A stretch of 64,000 bases of DNA from Mesorhizobium sp. B2-7-2 (GCF_006440775.1 NZ_VFTZ01000003.1:310001-374000); one strand, 5' to 3'. Shown: positions 23,283 through 32,760, counted from the first letter of the stretch. A program made the numbers and translations. The notes: generated from the letters alone by a model not told the origin.

Positions 23283-24470
23283 ATGCAGTTCGGCAAGAAC
23301 AACACACCGTTCGACAAGGAGGAATTCGCCGCCAGGCTGGCGAAGACCAAGGCGCGCATGGCTAAAGCCGGGCTCGACGCGCTCTATGTCTCGGAGCCCG
23401 CCAACCTCAACTATCTCACCGGCTATGACGGCTGGTCCTTCTATGTCCATCAGGGCGTGCTCGTCGCGCAGGACGAAGCGCATCCGGTGTGGATCGGACG
23501 CGGCCAGGACGTCAACGGCGCGCGGCTCACGACCATCCTGCCGGAAGAGAACATCGTCGGCTATTCCGACGATCATGTGCAGTCTGAGGCGAAGCACCCG
23601 CTGCAGGCTGTAGCGCGCGTGATCAGCGAGCGCGGCCTCGGTCGCGCCAGGATCGGTGTCGAGGCGGACTCCTTCTACTTCACCGCGAAGTCGCTCGACA
23701 TTTTGAAGGCGGAACTGCCCAACGCTCGCTTCGTCGACGCCGGCGCGCTGGTCAACTGGGTCCGCGCGGTGAAGTCGGGCGCCGAGATCGAACTGATGCA
23801 GCAGGCGGCCCGCATCGCCGAAAAGACGATGGCGCGGGCGATCGAGGTGATCGGCCCCGGTGTCCGCCAGTGTGATGCCGCCGCCGAAATTCTTGCCACC
23901 GCCACGCGTGGCACCGAGGCCTTTGGCGGCGATTACGCCGCGATAGCGCCGCTGATGCCGACCGGCGTCGGCACCTCCTGTCCGCATCTGACCTGGCGCG
24001 ACGACCTGTTCGCTTCGCCGGCCGGCACGACGGTCGAGATCGCCGGAGTCAGGCACCACTATCATGTGCCGCTGACGCGCACGGTCTATCTCGGCCAGCC
24101 GCCGGAAAATATGCGCAAGGCCGCGGACGTGGTCGTCGAGGGGCTCGAGGCGGCGCTTAGCGTGGCGAAGCCCGGCGCCGGTGCGCGCGACGTGCACGCC
24201 GCATGGACCAAGGCCATCGAGCGGCATGGCTTCTTCAAGGATTCGCGCTGCGGCTACTCCATCGGCCTGGGCTACCCGCCGGACTGGGGCGAGCGGACCA
24301 TCTCGCTGCGCTCGATCGACGAGACTGTGCTGGAGCCGAACATGACGATCCATTTCATGCCGGGCCTGTGGCTGGACGACTGGGGCATCGCAATTTCGGA
24401 ATCGATCCGCATCACCGAGACCGGCGTCGAGGCCTTCTGCGATTTCCCGCGCCGTCTCTTCGTCAAATAG
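23283..24470 (+). CDS. M24 family creatinase/ectoine-hydrolase-like protein, copy 2
   Basis: The 395-residue protein shows the same two-domain layout: MAKAGLDALYVSEPANLNYLTG, then VKSGAEIELMQQAARIAEKT and a C-terminal block GYSIGLGYPPDWGERTISLR. The region near residues 252-265 (VEIAGVRHHYHVPLTRT) has Glu and Pro where metal peptidases have two Asp ligands, so a metal-free hydrolase is expected. The C-terminal block resembles ectoine hydrolase DoeA from memory. With sarcosine oxidase genes immediately downstream, a creatinase-like reaction (release of sarcosine from a guanidino or acyl derivative) is an equally good guess. Confidence 0.82.
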   Translation: MQFGKNNTPFDKEEFAARLAKTKARMAKAGLDALYVSEPANLNYLTGYDGWSFYVHQGVLVAQDEAHPVWIGRGQDVNGARLTTILPEENIVGYSDDHVQSEAKHPLQAVARVISERGLGRARIGVEADSFYFTAKSLDILKAELPNARFVDAGALVNWVRAVKSGAEIELMQQAARIAEKTMARAIEVIGPGVRQCDAAAEILATATRGTEAFGGDYAAIAPLMPTGVGTSCPHLTWRDDLFASPAGTTVEIAGVRHHYHVPLTRTVYLGQPPENMRKAADVVVEGLEAALSVAKPGAGARDVHAAWTKAIERHGFFKDSRCGYSIGLGYPPDWGERTISLRSIDETVLEPNMTIHFMPGLWLDDWGIAISESIRITETGVEAFCDFPRRLFVK

Positions 24471-24487
24471 AACCCAAGAAGCCTCCG

Positions 24488-25744
24488 ATGCGCCGCTATT
24501 CGGCCCTCTCCATCCTCGCCAACGGGCTTGCCGGGCACAGGCACTGGCAGCGCGCTTGGCGCGCGCCGGAGCCGAAGCGCTCCTATGACGTCGTCATCGT
24601 CGGCGGCGGCGGGCACGGACTGGCGACCGCCTTCTATCTCGCCGAGAACCACGGCATCCGCAACGTCGCGGTGATCGAGAAAGGCTATGTCGGCGGCGGC
24701 AATGTCGGCCGCAACACCACCGTCATCCGCTCGAACTACCTGCTCGACGGAAACACCCAGTTCTACGAATTCTCGATGAAGCTGTGGGAAGGCCTGACGC
24801 ATGCGCTGAACTTCAACGTCATGTTCTCGCAGCGGGGGCAGATCGTCACCGCTCATTCGGCCGACCAGCTCGACTTTTTCAGCTACCGCGCCAACGTCAT
24901 GCGGCTGAACGGCATCGATGCCGAGATCCTGAGCCGCGACGACGTTCGGCGCTTGGTGCCCTATCTGGACTATTCCGACACGGCGCGCTTCCCAATCCAC
25001 GGCGCGATCATGCAGGGCCGCGCCGGCACGGCCCGGCACGACGCCGTCGCCTGGGGCTACGCCCGCGCCGCCGACGGGCACGGCGTCGACATCATCCAGA
25101 ATTGCGAGGTGACGGGCTTCCTGCGCGACGGCGACAGGATCGTCGGCGTCGAGACGGCCAAGGGCCCGATCGCCGCCGGCAAGGTCGGCTTGGCCGTGGC
25201 GGGGCATAGCTCGGTTGTCGGCCAGAAGGCGGGTCTCGAGCTGCCGATCGAAAGCCATGTGCTGCAGGCCTTCGTGACGGAGCCGCTGAAGCCGATGGTC
25301 GACCACGTCGTCGCCTACGGCGCCGATCATTTCTACGTCAGCCAGTCCGACAAGGGCGGACTGGTCTTCGGCGGCAATCTCGACGGCTACAATTCCTACG
25401 CCCAGCGCGGCAATCTCGGCGTCGTGCGCGAGGTCGCGGAAGCGGCGATTGCGCTGATGCCCTGCATCTCGCGGGTCAGGCTGCTGCGCCACTGGGGCGG
25501 CGTGATGGACATGACGCCCGACGCCAGCCCGATCATCTGCCCGACCCCGATCGACGGGCTCTATCTCAATGGCGGCTGGTGCTATGGCGGCTTCAAGGCG
25601 ACGCCGGCGTCCGGCTGGTGCTTCGCGCACACGATCGCGACCGGCAAGCCGCATCCGCTGAATGCCGCCTACAGCCTCGAGCGCTTCCGCACGGGGCGCA
25701 CGCTCGACGAGGCCGGCGTCGGTCCGTTCGCCTGGCTGCAATAG
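24488..25744 (+). CDS. soxB: Sarcosine oxidase beta subunit
   Basis: The start is the ATG at 24488, 17 bp after the M24 stop, giving 418 residues. The DAO-type FAD fold shows as DVVIVGGGGHGLATAFYLAE (about 34-53) with AVIEKG closing the dinucleotide site. H184 in TARHDAVAWG lies where heterotetrameric sarcosine oxidases attach FMN. The opening MRRYSALSILANGLAGHRHW is typical of SoxB. Together with alpha, gamma and delta it oxidises sarcosine (N-methylglycine) to glycine, transferring the methyl carbon to tetrahydrofolate or releasing formaldehyde, with H2O2 formed. The gene order soxBDAG is the standard one. Confidence 0.95.
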   Translation: MRRYSALSILANGLAGHRHWQRAWRAPEPKRSYDVVIVGGGGHGLATAFYLAENHGIRNVAVIEKGYVGGGNVGRNTTVIRSNYLLDGNTQFYEFSMKLWEGLTHALNFNVMFSQRGQIVTAHSADQLDFFSYRANVMRLNGIDAEILSRDDVRRLVPYLDYSDTARFPIHGAIMQGRAGTARHDAVAWGYARAADGHGVDIIQNCEVTGFLRDGDRIVGVETAKGPIAAGKVGLAVAGHSSVVGQKAGLELPIESHVLQAFVTEPLKPMVDHVVAYGADHFYVSQSDKGGLVFGGNLDGYNSYAQRGNLGVVREVAEAAIALMPCISRVRLLRHWGGVMDMTPDASPIICPTPIDGLYLNGGWCYGGFKATPASGWCFAHTIATGKPHPLNAAYSLERFRTGRTLDEAGVGPFAWLQ

Positions 25745-25757
25745 GGGAGGCCGAGAC

Positions 25758-26054
25758 ATGCTGCGTATCGACTGTCCCTGCTGCGGCCCTCGCGACCATG
25801 ACGAGTTCCGTTATGGTGGCGATGCCTCGGTCATGCGCCCCGCGCATGACGATGCGGATTTCGAGGCCTGGTACCGCTATGTCTTCGTCCGCAAGAACCC
25901 GGCCGGAGCACACCGGGAACACTGGCAGCACGTCCTCGGCTGCCGGCAGTGGCTGATCGTGGAGCGCGATACTCGCAACCATTCGATCGCTTCGGTCGCT
26001 CTCGCCCGGAACCCGTCTGGGAAGAAACCACCTGCCAGGAAACCATCCCAATGA
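25758..26054 (+). CDS. soxD: Sarcosine oxidase delta subunit
   Basis: The 98-residue subunit has the zinc ligands of the family: C6 and C9 in CPCCG, and H58 and C62 in HVLGC. The body YVFVRKNPAGAHREHWQH is characteristic of SoxD. It starts 13 bp after soxB behind a GGGGAGG ribosome site, and its stop overlaps the soxA start (ATGA). The zinc-binding domain is structural within the heterotetramer. Confidence 0.94.
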   Translation: MLRIDCPCCGPRDHDEFRYGGDASVMRPAHDDADFEAWYRYVFVRKNPAGAHREHWQHVLGCRQWLIVERDTRNHSIASVALARNPSGKKPPARKPSQ

Positions 26055-28993
26055 GCTCCAACTTCAACCGGCTGGCCGAGGGCGGCCGTATCGATCGCGG
26101 CCGGCCGCTCGACTTCAGCTTCGACGGAAGCAGCCTCACCGGTTTCCAGGGCGATACGCTCGCCTCGGCGCTGCTCGCCAACGGCGTGTCGCTCGTCGGC
26201 CGCAGCTTCAAATACCACCGCCCGCGCGGCATCTTCTCGGCCGGAGCCGAGGAGCCGAACGCGCTGGTGACGCTTGGCACCGGCGGACGGCGCGAGCCGA
26301 ACCTGCCGGCGACAATGCTGGAGCTAGCCGACGGCATGATCGCCGAGAGCCAGAACCGCTGGCCTTCGCTCGCCTTCGACGTGCAGAGCCTCAACAGCCT
26401 GTTCGCGCCGTTCCTGTCCGCGGGCTTCTACTACAAGACCTTCATGGGTCCGACCCGTCGCGCCTGGATGTTCTACGAGCATTTCATCCGCAAGGCGGCG
26501 GGGCTCGGCAAGGCCGGGCTGGAGCCGGATCCCGACCGCTACGAGGTTCGCCACGCCTTTGCCGATGTCGCCATCGTCGGCGGCGGCCCGGCGGGCTTGT
26601 CCGCCGTGCGCGCCGCGGCGAACGCCGGGGCGCGGGTGGCGCTGATCGAGCAGGATTTTCGGCTTGGCGGGCAGCTTCTCTCCGAGCGTCGCGGTTCCGA
26701 GGCCGCCGCTTGGCTCCAGACAGTGGAAGCCGAACTCAAGGGCTTCCGGAACGTCAGCCTCATGGCGCGAACGACCGCCGTCGGCCTTTACGACGGCAAG
26801 GTGCTTGGCCTTGTCGAGCGGCGCGACGATCCGCAGGCCGCCGGCCAGGCCCTCCAGGCGTTCACGATCCTGCGCGCCGGCGCTATCGTCTTTGCCACCG
26901 GCGCCATCGAGCGGCCGCTGGTGTTCTCCAACAACGATCGTCCGGGGGTGATGCTTGCCTCGGCGGCCAGGACCTATGTCAACCGCTTCGCTGTCCTGCC
27001 CGGAAGGAAGGCGGTGGTCGCCACGACGAATGACGGCGCCTGGCGCACGGCCTTCGATCTCGCTGCCGCGGGAGCGCAGGTCACGGTTGCGGATCTGCGG
27101 ACTATGCTTGCGCCCGCCCTGCAGGCAGAGGCTTCGCGCCTCGGCATCGCCGTTCGTGCCGGCACGCACATTGCCGACCTGCGCGGCGGCCGCGCGGTCA
27201 AGGCGGCCAGACTGGCCGGAACAGGCGCGGAGACCGAGGTCGATTGCGATCTGGTCTGCGTTTCCGGCGGCTGGTCGCCGACGGCGCATCTCGCCTCGCA
27301 ACTCGGCGTCAAGCCGGTCTACCGCGAGGACATCGACGGCTTCGTTCCCGGTCCCTTCGCGGCCGGCCAGTTCGGCGCCGGTTCCGTGGTTGGCGGTTAC
27401 ACCGCGGCGGAAGCGATCGAGACCGGCCACTGCGCCGGCATCGAGGCGGCCGCTTCTTGCGGCAAGACGAAGCCCGTGCCGGCCGCTCTCGAGCTTCAAT
27501 CCGCGGAGCTGTCCGCGGCCGCGTTCCGCAATGTTCCGGCGGCGCGCGGCAAGGCCTTCGTCGACATCCAGATGGATGTCACCATCGGCGACATCGCGCT
27601 CGCGCACCGCGAGGGCTATGAATCGGTCGAGCATCTGAAGCGCTACACCACGCTCGGCATGGGGACGGACCAGGGCAAGACCAGCAATTTCCCGGCGCTC
27701 TCTGCGATGGCAGCGTTGCGCGGCACAACCATCCCCGAGACCGGCACGACCACCTTCAGGCCGCCCTATACGCCGGTGGCGATCGGCGCGCTGGCCGGAC
27801 GCGCCGTCGGCCATCACTTCAAGCCGACCCGCCGCACGCCGCTGCATGAATGGCACGTCGCCAATGGCGCCGACATGCTGGAAGTCGGCCTATGGATGCG
27901 GCCCTATTTCTACCGCGGCGCCGGCCGCGACGTGAACGAGGCCTATGTCGCGGAAATGCAGTTTGTGCGCGAGGCCGCCGGACTGATGGATATCTCGACA
28001 CTCGGCAAGATCGACATTCAGGGCCCCGATGCCGCGACGCTGCTCGACCGGGTCTACGCAAACAGCTTCGCCAAACTGCCGGTCGGCCGCGCTCGCTACG
28101 GCGTCATGCTGCGCGACGACGGCATCGTCTTCGACGACGGCACCACGACGAGGCTTGGCGAGCACCGCTTCTTCATGACCACCTCGACCGCCAAGGCGGC
28201 CGAGGTGATGTCGTGGCTGGAATTCCTGCTCGACACGGCCTGGCCGGACCTGCGCGTCGCTGTCGCCTCCGTGACCGACGAATGGGCGGCGATGTCGGTC
28301 GCCGGACCGAGGAGCAGGCAAGTTCTCGCCGCCGCCTTTCCTGCGCTCGAGCTCTCCAACGAGGCCTTGCCGCATATGGGCTTCGTTGAAGGGGAATTCG
28401 AAGGCCGGGCACTGCGGATCATTCGGCTGAGCTATTCCGGCGAGCGGGCCTACGAGGTCTATGTCGGCGCGAGCGCCGGCGAAGCCGCCTGGCGCCGGCT
28501 AATCGAGATCGGCGAGCCGTTCGGGCTGAGGCCCTACGGGGTCGAGGCGCTGGGCGCGCTGCGCGTCGAGAAGGGTCACGTCGCCGGCCCCGAGATCGAC
28601 GGCCGCACGACGCTCGACGATCTCGGTCTTGGCCGCATGGTCGGAAAGCGCTCCGGTTTCGTCGGCGACGTGCTTCGCCGCCGTCCTGCTCTTGGCGAGC
28701 CGAACCGGCAGCGCCTGGTCGGGCTGAAATGCCTGGAGGCAGGAACGCGCCTGAGCGGCGGCGCCATTCTCTTCAAGCAGGGCGAAGCCCGGCAGGGGCA
28801 CGGCCGCGGTCGCATCACCTCGGTGACGTATAGCCCGACGCTCGAAGGCTATGTCGGTCTTGCGCTGCTCGCTGGCGATGTCGCCGTGGGGGACGAGGTG
28901 GTGGCCGTTCACACCATGAAAAACGAGACCGTCCGCGCGAGCGTGGTCTCGCCAGTATTCTTGGACCCGGAGGGGGAGCGACTTCATGGTTGA
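26051..28993 (+). CDS. soxA: Sarcosine oxidase alpha subunit
   Basis: The start is the ATG at 26051 in the soxD stop overlap, giving 980 residues, normal for SoxA. Domains in order: an N-terminal ferredoxin-like fold (RPLDFSFDGSSLTGFQGDTL), a NAD-binding fold (VAIVGGGPAGLSAVRAAANAG, about 175-195), a second dinucleotide region (KAVVATTNDGAWRTAFDLA), and a C-terminal GCV_T-like folate domain from about residue 600 (VREAAGLMDISTLGKIDIQG, AYEVYVGASAGEAAWRRL). The folate domain captures the methyl carbon from sarcosine. It overlaps soxG by 8 bp. Confidence 0.95.
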   Translation: MSSNFNRLAEGGRIDRGRPLDFSFDGSSLTGFQGDTLASALLANGVSLVGRSFKYHRPRGIFSAGAEEPNALVTLGTGGRREPNLPATMLELADGMIAESQNRWPSLAFDVQSLNSLFAPFLSAGFYYKTFMGPTRRAWMFYEHFIRKAAGLGKAGLEPDPDRYEVRHAFADVAIVGGGPAGLSAVRAAANAGARVALIEQDFRLGGQLLSERRGSEAAAWLQTVEAELKGFRNVSLMARTTAVGLYDGKVLGLVERRDDPQAAGQALQAFTILRAGAIVFATGAIERPLVFSNNDRPGVMLASAARTYVNRFAVLPGRKAVVATTNDGAWRTAFDLAAAGAQVTVADLRTMLAPALQAEASRLGIAVRAGTHIADLRGGRAVKAARLAGTGAETEVDCDLVCVSGGWSPTAHLASQLGVKPVYREDIDGFVPGPFAAGQFGAGSVVGGYTAAEAIETGHCAGIEAAASCGKTKPVPAALELQSAELSAAAFRNVPAARGKAFVDIQMDVTIGDIALAHREGYESVEHLKRYTTLGMGTDQGKTSNFPALSAMAALRGTTIPETGTTTFRPPYTPVAIGALAGRAVGHHFKPTRRTPLHEWHVANGADMLEVGLWMRPYFYRGAGRDVNEAYVAEMQFVREAAGLMDISTLGKIDIQGPDAATLLDRVYANSFAKLPVGRARYGVMLRDDGIVFDDGTTTRLGEHRFFMTTSTAKAAEVMSWLEFLLDTAWPDLRVAVASVTDEWAAMSVAGPRSRQVLAAAFPALELSNEALPHMGFVEGEFEGRALRIIRLSYSGERAYEVYVGASAGEAAWRRLIEIGEPFGLRPYGVEALGALRVEKGHVAGPEIDGRTTLDDLGLGRMVGKRSGFVGDVLRRRPALGEPNRQRLVGLKCLEAGTRLSGGAILFKQGEARQGHGRGRITSVTYSPTLEGYVGLALLAGDVAVGDEVVAVHTMKNETVRASVVSPVFLDPEGERLHG

Positions 28994-29519
28994 AACCGGC
29001 TCCGCCATATCCGTCGCGGCCTGCACGATAATCCAGATCGAGAGCTGGCCTGAAACGCAAGCGGCATGCGAAGCCGACCTGTCACGCCAGCTGGGCGCCG
29101 CGCTGCCGGCCGCTGCCGGCGAGACAGTCGCCGCCGCAGGGTGGCTCGCGGTTCGTATTGCGCCTCGACGGTTTTGGCTGATCGCGGATGGAGGACCGCA
29201 GGTTGACTGGAATATCGACCCCACTCTTGGATGCTCGCTGTCGCTCAGCGAAGGAAGAATGCGGCTTAAGCTGAGCGGGCAGCAGACTTTCAACGCTCTG
29301 AAAGGATCGGTGGCGATCGACTGGGACTCACCGTGCGCAAGTCCAGGGAGGGCGCTGCAGACTGGCTTACATCATGTACCGGTTCTGCTGTTGCGAAACG
29401 GACCTGACGCTTGTGACATCTTGGTCCCGCGCAGCTTTGTGCGAAGCGTGATCGAATGGCTGGCAGACATAGCCGCGGTGTCCGATATTCAGAATGAAAT
29501 TGTCAGACGCCGCGCCTGA
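28986..29519 (+). CDS. soxG: Sarcosine oxidase gamma subunit
   Basis: The 177-residue protein overlaps the end of soxA by 8 bp. It has the small GCV_T-like gamma-subunit pattern: GWLAVRIAPRRFWLIADG, DWNIDPTLGCSLSLSEGRMR, FNALKGSVAIDWDSP and VPRSFVRSVIEWL. SoxG completes the heterotetramer and stabilises the folate domain. The operon ends here: the next gene is on the other strand. The usual neighbours glyA and purU are not present, so one-carbon units must be handled by enzymes encoded elsewhere. Confidence 0.9.
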   Translation: MVETGSAISVAACTIIQIESWPETQAACEADLSRQLGAALPAAAGETVAAAGWLAVRIAPRRFWLIADGGPQVDWNIDPTLGCSLSLSEGRMRLKLSGQQTFNALKGSVAIDWDSPCASPGRALQTGLHHVPVLLLRNGPDACDILVPRSFVRSVIEWLADIAAVSDIQNEIVRRRA

Positions 29520-29654
29520 ACGCTGCAACGCGGCTCGCTGATTCAAGCGCGTCGGCGCTCACAGATGTGGAAGCTGGAGGACAACCCGGCTGCCGACGGC
29601 GGGAAGATCACGATGTGTCGACTTCCGCTGAACTGAAAGTTGTTGCCACACCCG

Positions 29655-31268
29655 TTAGCTCCCCAGAGCGATGCCGTCTTTCCTTGGTTCCGACGCGCCG
29701 GTCAGCGTGCCGTTCTCCCAGTCGATGCGGATCGCTTGAGCGCCGCCGATCGGATCTTCCGCTTGAGTAAAGGTGAAACCTCGGCGTTCGAGCTCGGCTT
29801 TTGTTGAGCCGTCCAACGTATGCTCTGCCTCCACTCCGGGTCCGCTGGATGTCGGCATCACGCGCGGCAGATCGATCGCCTCCTGCAGGTCCATTCCGTA
29901 ATCGAGGACCTTGGATATCAAATGCGCATGGCCAAGCGCCTGATAGTAGCCGCCCATCACACCGAACGACATTTCGACCCTGCCGTCGCGGGTCGCCATG
30001 CCTGGGATGATCGTGTGAAGCGGCCGTTTCGACGGGCCGATTCGATTGGGATGGCCGGGCTTGAGCGAGAAACTCTGACCGCGATTGTGCAGGATCACGC
30101 CCGAGCCAGGAGAGACAAGGCCGCTGCCGAAACTGTCAAAGATGGAGTTGATGAAGCTTACGGCATTCCGATTTCGGTCGACCACCGAGATATAGACGGT
30201 GTCGCGATGAAGAGGCGTTTCGAAAGGCGGCAGATCTGTCAGCGCCTTTGTGAGGTCGATCATTCCCGCAAGTCTGTCGGCCAGTTCGTCTGACAGCAGG
30301 TGGCCGACTGGGACATCCGCCTTCTCTGGATCGGCGATCCAGGCGTCGCGGGCGCCGTAGGCAAGGCGCGTCGCCTCGATCTCGACATGCAGCCGGTCGG
30401 GCGACTGCGGGTCCCCTTTGGCGTCGAAGCGGCTCAGGATATTGAGGATCAGGAGAGCGATGATGCCCTGGCCGTTCGGGGGACATTCATGGATCGTGTA
30501 GCCGCGAAAATCTGTGGTCACCGGGCTCACATACTCGCCGCGCGCATTCGCGAAGTCTTCCAGCGTGTGGAGGCCGCCCAGCGAATTTAAATAGGACACC
30601 ATGTCCTCGGCGACCGGCCCGCCATAGAATGCGTCGCGTCCCCCTGCAGCAATGCGTTTCAGCGTATGTGCCAGCTCTGGCTGGCGGTGAACCTCCCCGA
30701 TTCTTGGCGCCCTTCCGCCGGGAAGGAAGATTCGCGCAGCCGTTACGTCGGCTGCGAGAAGTTTTTGTTCGAGAAACCAATCGCGGTGAACGCGCGGAGT
30801 GATGGCATAACCCTCCTCGGCAAACCGTATGGCGGGCGCAAGCACGTCGGCAAAGGAGAGATCGCCGTAATCGGCGTGCAGGCGTGTCCATGCGTCGATG
30901 GCCCCTGGGATCGTCACCGATGCGGGCGACTGGCGTGGCACGTTTGTCAGTCCCCGCTCATCGAACCAGTCGGCCGTGAGGGCCGCCGGCGTGCGCCCGG
31001 AGCCGTTATAGGCGATGACCTTGTCGGAGCCGTTGGGCGCGTAGAGCGCGAAACAGTCGCCGCCGATGCCGGTCGAGCCCGGTTCCACAACGCATTGGAC
31101 CGCGCAGACTGCAATGGCGGCATCCATCGCGTTGCCACCTGCGTCAATGACCTGCAGCGCCGTGAGCGTGGCGGATGGGTGCGAGGTCGCCGCCATCGCA
31201 TGTCGCGACACGGCAACGGATCGCGTCGGCTTCTCGAAATTGCGCATTTCGTTAATTCTCTTCGTCAT
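29655..31268 (-). CDS. ggt: Gamma-glutamyltransferase family protein
   Basis: The 537-residue protein has the Ntn-hydrolase layout of Ggt. The large subunit shows HPSATLTALQVIDAGGNAMD and VEPGSTGIGGDCFALY. The cleavage site and nucleophile lie at HRDTVYISVVD with Thr357 next to Asp356, and the small subunit has GVILHNRGQSFSL and MATRDGRVEMSFGVMGG. No signal peptide is seen, so it may act in the cytoplasm on gamma-glutamyl amides taken up by the transporter encoded upstream. Its start is 17 bp from the permease stop, so it is the end of that operon. Autocleavage is expected from the conserved Thr. Confidence 0.9.
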   Translation of the reverse strand: MTKRINEMRNFEKPTRSVAVSRHAMAATSHPSATLTALQVIDAGGNAMDAAIAVCAVQCVVEPGSTGIGGDCFALYAPNGSDKVIAYNGSGRTPAALTADWFDERGLTNVPRQSPASVTIPGAIDAWTRLHADYGDLSFADVLAPAIRFAEEGYAITPRVHRDWFLEQKLLAADVTAARIFLPGGRAPRIGEVHRQPELAHTLKRIAAGGRDAFYGGPVAEDMVSYLNSLGGLHTLEDFANARGEYVSPVTTDFRGYTIHECPPNGQGIIALLILNILSRFDAKGDPQSPDRLHVEIEATRLAYGARDAWIADPEKADVPVGHLLSDELADRLAGMIDLTKALTDLPPFETPLHRDTVYISVVDRNRNAVSFINSIFDSFGSGLVSPGSGVILHNRGQSFSLKPGHPNRIGPSKRPLHTIIPGMATRDGRVEMSFGVMGGYYQALGHAHLISKVLDYGMDLQEAIDLPRVMPTSSGPGVEAEHTLDGSTKAELERRGFTFTQAEDPIGGAQAIRIDWENGTLTGASEPRKDGIALGS

Positions 31269-31284
31269 TGCCGGGTGGCACGTC

Positions 31285-31977
31285 TCAGGCCCGCGCCCGG
31301 TAGGGGGTGAGCCAGGTTTCCAGCGCGTTCAGTACCGAGATGAGCGTGAAATTGATGGTGAGATAGATCGCGCCGGCGGCCACGAAGACCTCGACCGCAC
31401 GATAGGTTTGCGAAATAAGCCCCTGCGCGATGCCGGTGACCTCCATCAGCGTGATGATCGATGCAAGCGACGTGCCCTTGATCATGAGGATGATCTCGTT
31501 GCTGTAGCTCGGGATGGCTTGGCGGAGCGCCAAGGGCAGGATGACGAGACGCAATGTCAGCAGTCGTGACATGCCGAACGCGGAGGCTGCCTCGGCGAGG
31601 CCGCGCGGCACACCCTGTATCGCTCCGCGCAGGATCTCACTGCCATAAGCCGCGGTGTTGAGGCTGAGCGCGATGACGGCGCACCAGTAGGGCTCGCGGA
31701 ACACCCACCAGAGCCCGGCCGCCTGCAGGGACGGACGAAACTGGCCCAGTCCGTAATAGATGAGGAAGATCTGCACGAGCAGCGGTGTGCCGCGAAAGAT
31801 CGCCACGAAGGAGCGTATGGGCCAGACCAGTATCCTGTGGGTCCCCTGTTGGGCCAGTGCGAGCAACAGAGCCAAGACGAAGCCGATGCTGATCGACCAG
31901 CCCGCAAGCTGCAACGTCAGTGGCAAGCCGGAGAGTAGGGTAGGAATGATCTCGACAAAGAACGCGAAGTCGATCAT
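31285..31977 (-). CDS. Polar amino acid ABC transporter permease
   Basis: The 230-residue PAAT permease carries the family core FVEIIPTLLSGLPLTLQLAG and the signature AYGSEILRGAIQGVPRGLAEA with AASAFGMSRLLTLRLVILPL and LRQAIPSYSNEIILMIKGT. About five membrane helices are visible. Its start overlaps the stop of the other permease (ATGA). Together they form the pore of an amino-acid importer associated with gamma-glutamyltransferase. No ATPase gene lies in this block. Confidence 0.88.
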   Translation of the reverse strand: MIDFAFFVEIIPTLLSGLPLTLQLAGWSISIGFVLALLLALAQQGTHRILVWPIRSFVAIFRGTPLLVQIFLIYYGLGQFRPSLQAAGLWWVFREPYWCAVIALSLNTAAYGSEILRGAIQGVPRGLAEAASAFGMSRLLTLRLVILPLALRQAIPSYSNEIILMIKGTSLASIITLMEVTGIAQGLISQTYRAVEVFVAAGAIYLTINFTLISVLNALETWLTPYRARA

Positions 31978-32687
31978 GCGCGGGCCATGCCTCGCCAGGC
32001 CCGGGCCTCACTGTAGCGGAAGACCGAAGCGGTCGCGGCAGCGATGACGAAGTAGAGCGTGCCGGCCGCCACGTAGAAGACGAAGGGCTCTCGCATCGAG
32101 CCGGCACCGATCTGGGCTTGCCGCATCAATTCGACCAGGCCGATCACGGAGATCAAAGCTGAATCCTTGAGCACCAGCTGCCAGACATTGCCGAGCCCCG
32201 GCAGGGCATGGCGCATCAGTTGCGGGCCGATGACGAGACGCAGGGATTGAAGGCGGGACAGGCCAAGCGCCTTGCACGCGTCAAACTGGCCGTGATCGAC
32301 GGCCAGGTATGCGCCGCGATAGACCTCAGCCTGGTAGGCGCCCGAAATGATGCCGATCGCCAGGACGCCCGTCGCAAATGCCGGCAGTCCGACGAAGCCG
32401 GCGCCGCCGAAGAATTTGCCGATCTGCGTCAGGGCAATGCTGCCGCCGTAGTACAGCAGGTAGATCGTCAGCAGATCGGGAACGCCCCGAAACACCGTTC
32501 CGTACCCTTTCGCGAGCCAGCACGAGAGACGTTTCGAGGAGAGCCGGCCTCCTGCTGCAACTGCGCCGAAGACAGCACCGAGGAGAAAGCCGAGGACGGA
32601 CAGCGAGAGCGTCACGCCCGATGCCAGCAGCAGGGCGGCGCCCCAGCCGCCCTTGCCAAAGGAAAGAATATGCAATGCATCCATCAT
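31974..32687 (-). CDS. Polar amino acid ABC transporter permease
   Basis: The 237-residue permease begins ILSFGKGGWGAALLLASGVT, the N-terminus typical of HisQ-like subunits. It has the signature SGAYQAEVYRGAYLAVDHGQ, then FDACKALGLSRLQSLRLVI and PQLMRHALPGLGN. It starts 73 bp downstream of the binding-protein stop, and a stem-loop lies in that gap. It is the first permease gene of the unit and pairs with the following one. Confidence 0.88.
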   Translation of the reverse strand: MMDALHILSFGKGGWGAALLLASGVTLSLSVLGFLLGAVFGAVAAGGRLSSKRLSCWLAKGYGTVFRGVPDLLTIYLLYYGGSIALTQIGKFFGGAGFVGLPAFATGVLAIGIISGAYQAEVYRGAYLAVDHGQFDACKALGLSRLQSLRLVIGPQLMRHALPGLGNVWQLVLKDSALISVIGLVELMRQAQIGAGSMREPFVFYVAAGTLYFVIAAATASVFRYSEARAWRGMARA

Positions 32688-32714
32688 GTGAACCGAGGCT
32701 TTCAGCGCGCCGCC

Positions 32715-32745
32715 CGGCGGAGTCGATCGATGCCGATCCGCCGGA
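32715..32745 (-). terminator. Stem-loop between binding protein and permease genes
   Basis: An 8-bp inverted repeat (CCGGCGGA at 32715-32722 and TCCGCCGG at 32738-32745) encloses a 15-nt loop in the gap after the binding-protein stop. No T-run follows on the minus strand, so it is more likely an mRNA-stabilising or attenuating hairpin than a full terminator. Confidence 0.45.
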
Positions 32746-32760
32746 CGGGTCAGCCAGCGC

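Noticed and set aside
18780-24470. Ectoine utilisation locus (EhuABCD transporter with DoeA/EutD hydrolase)
   Set aside because: The transporter and M24 proteins do resemble Ehu/DoeA, but the expected DoeB/EutE deacetylase and EutABC genes are absent and a full sarcosine oxidase operon follows. I kept ectoine only as an alternative substrate.
23046-27856. Long minus-strand open frames opposite the M24 and sox genes (for example 24272-25759 and 26324-27856)
   Set aside because: High GC content removes stop codons on the opposite strand; the plus-strand frames encode well-known conserved enzymes and the antisense products have biased, domain-free composition.
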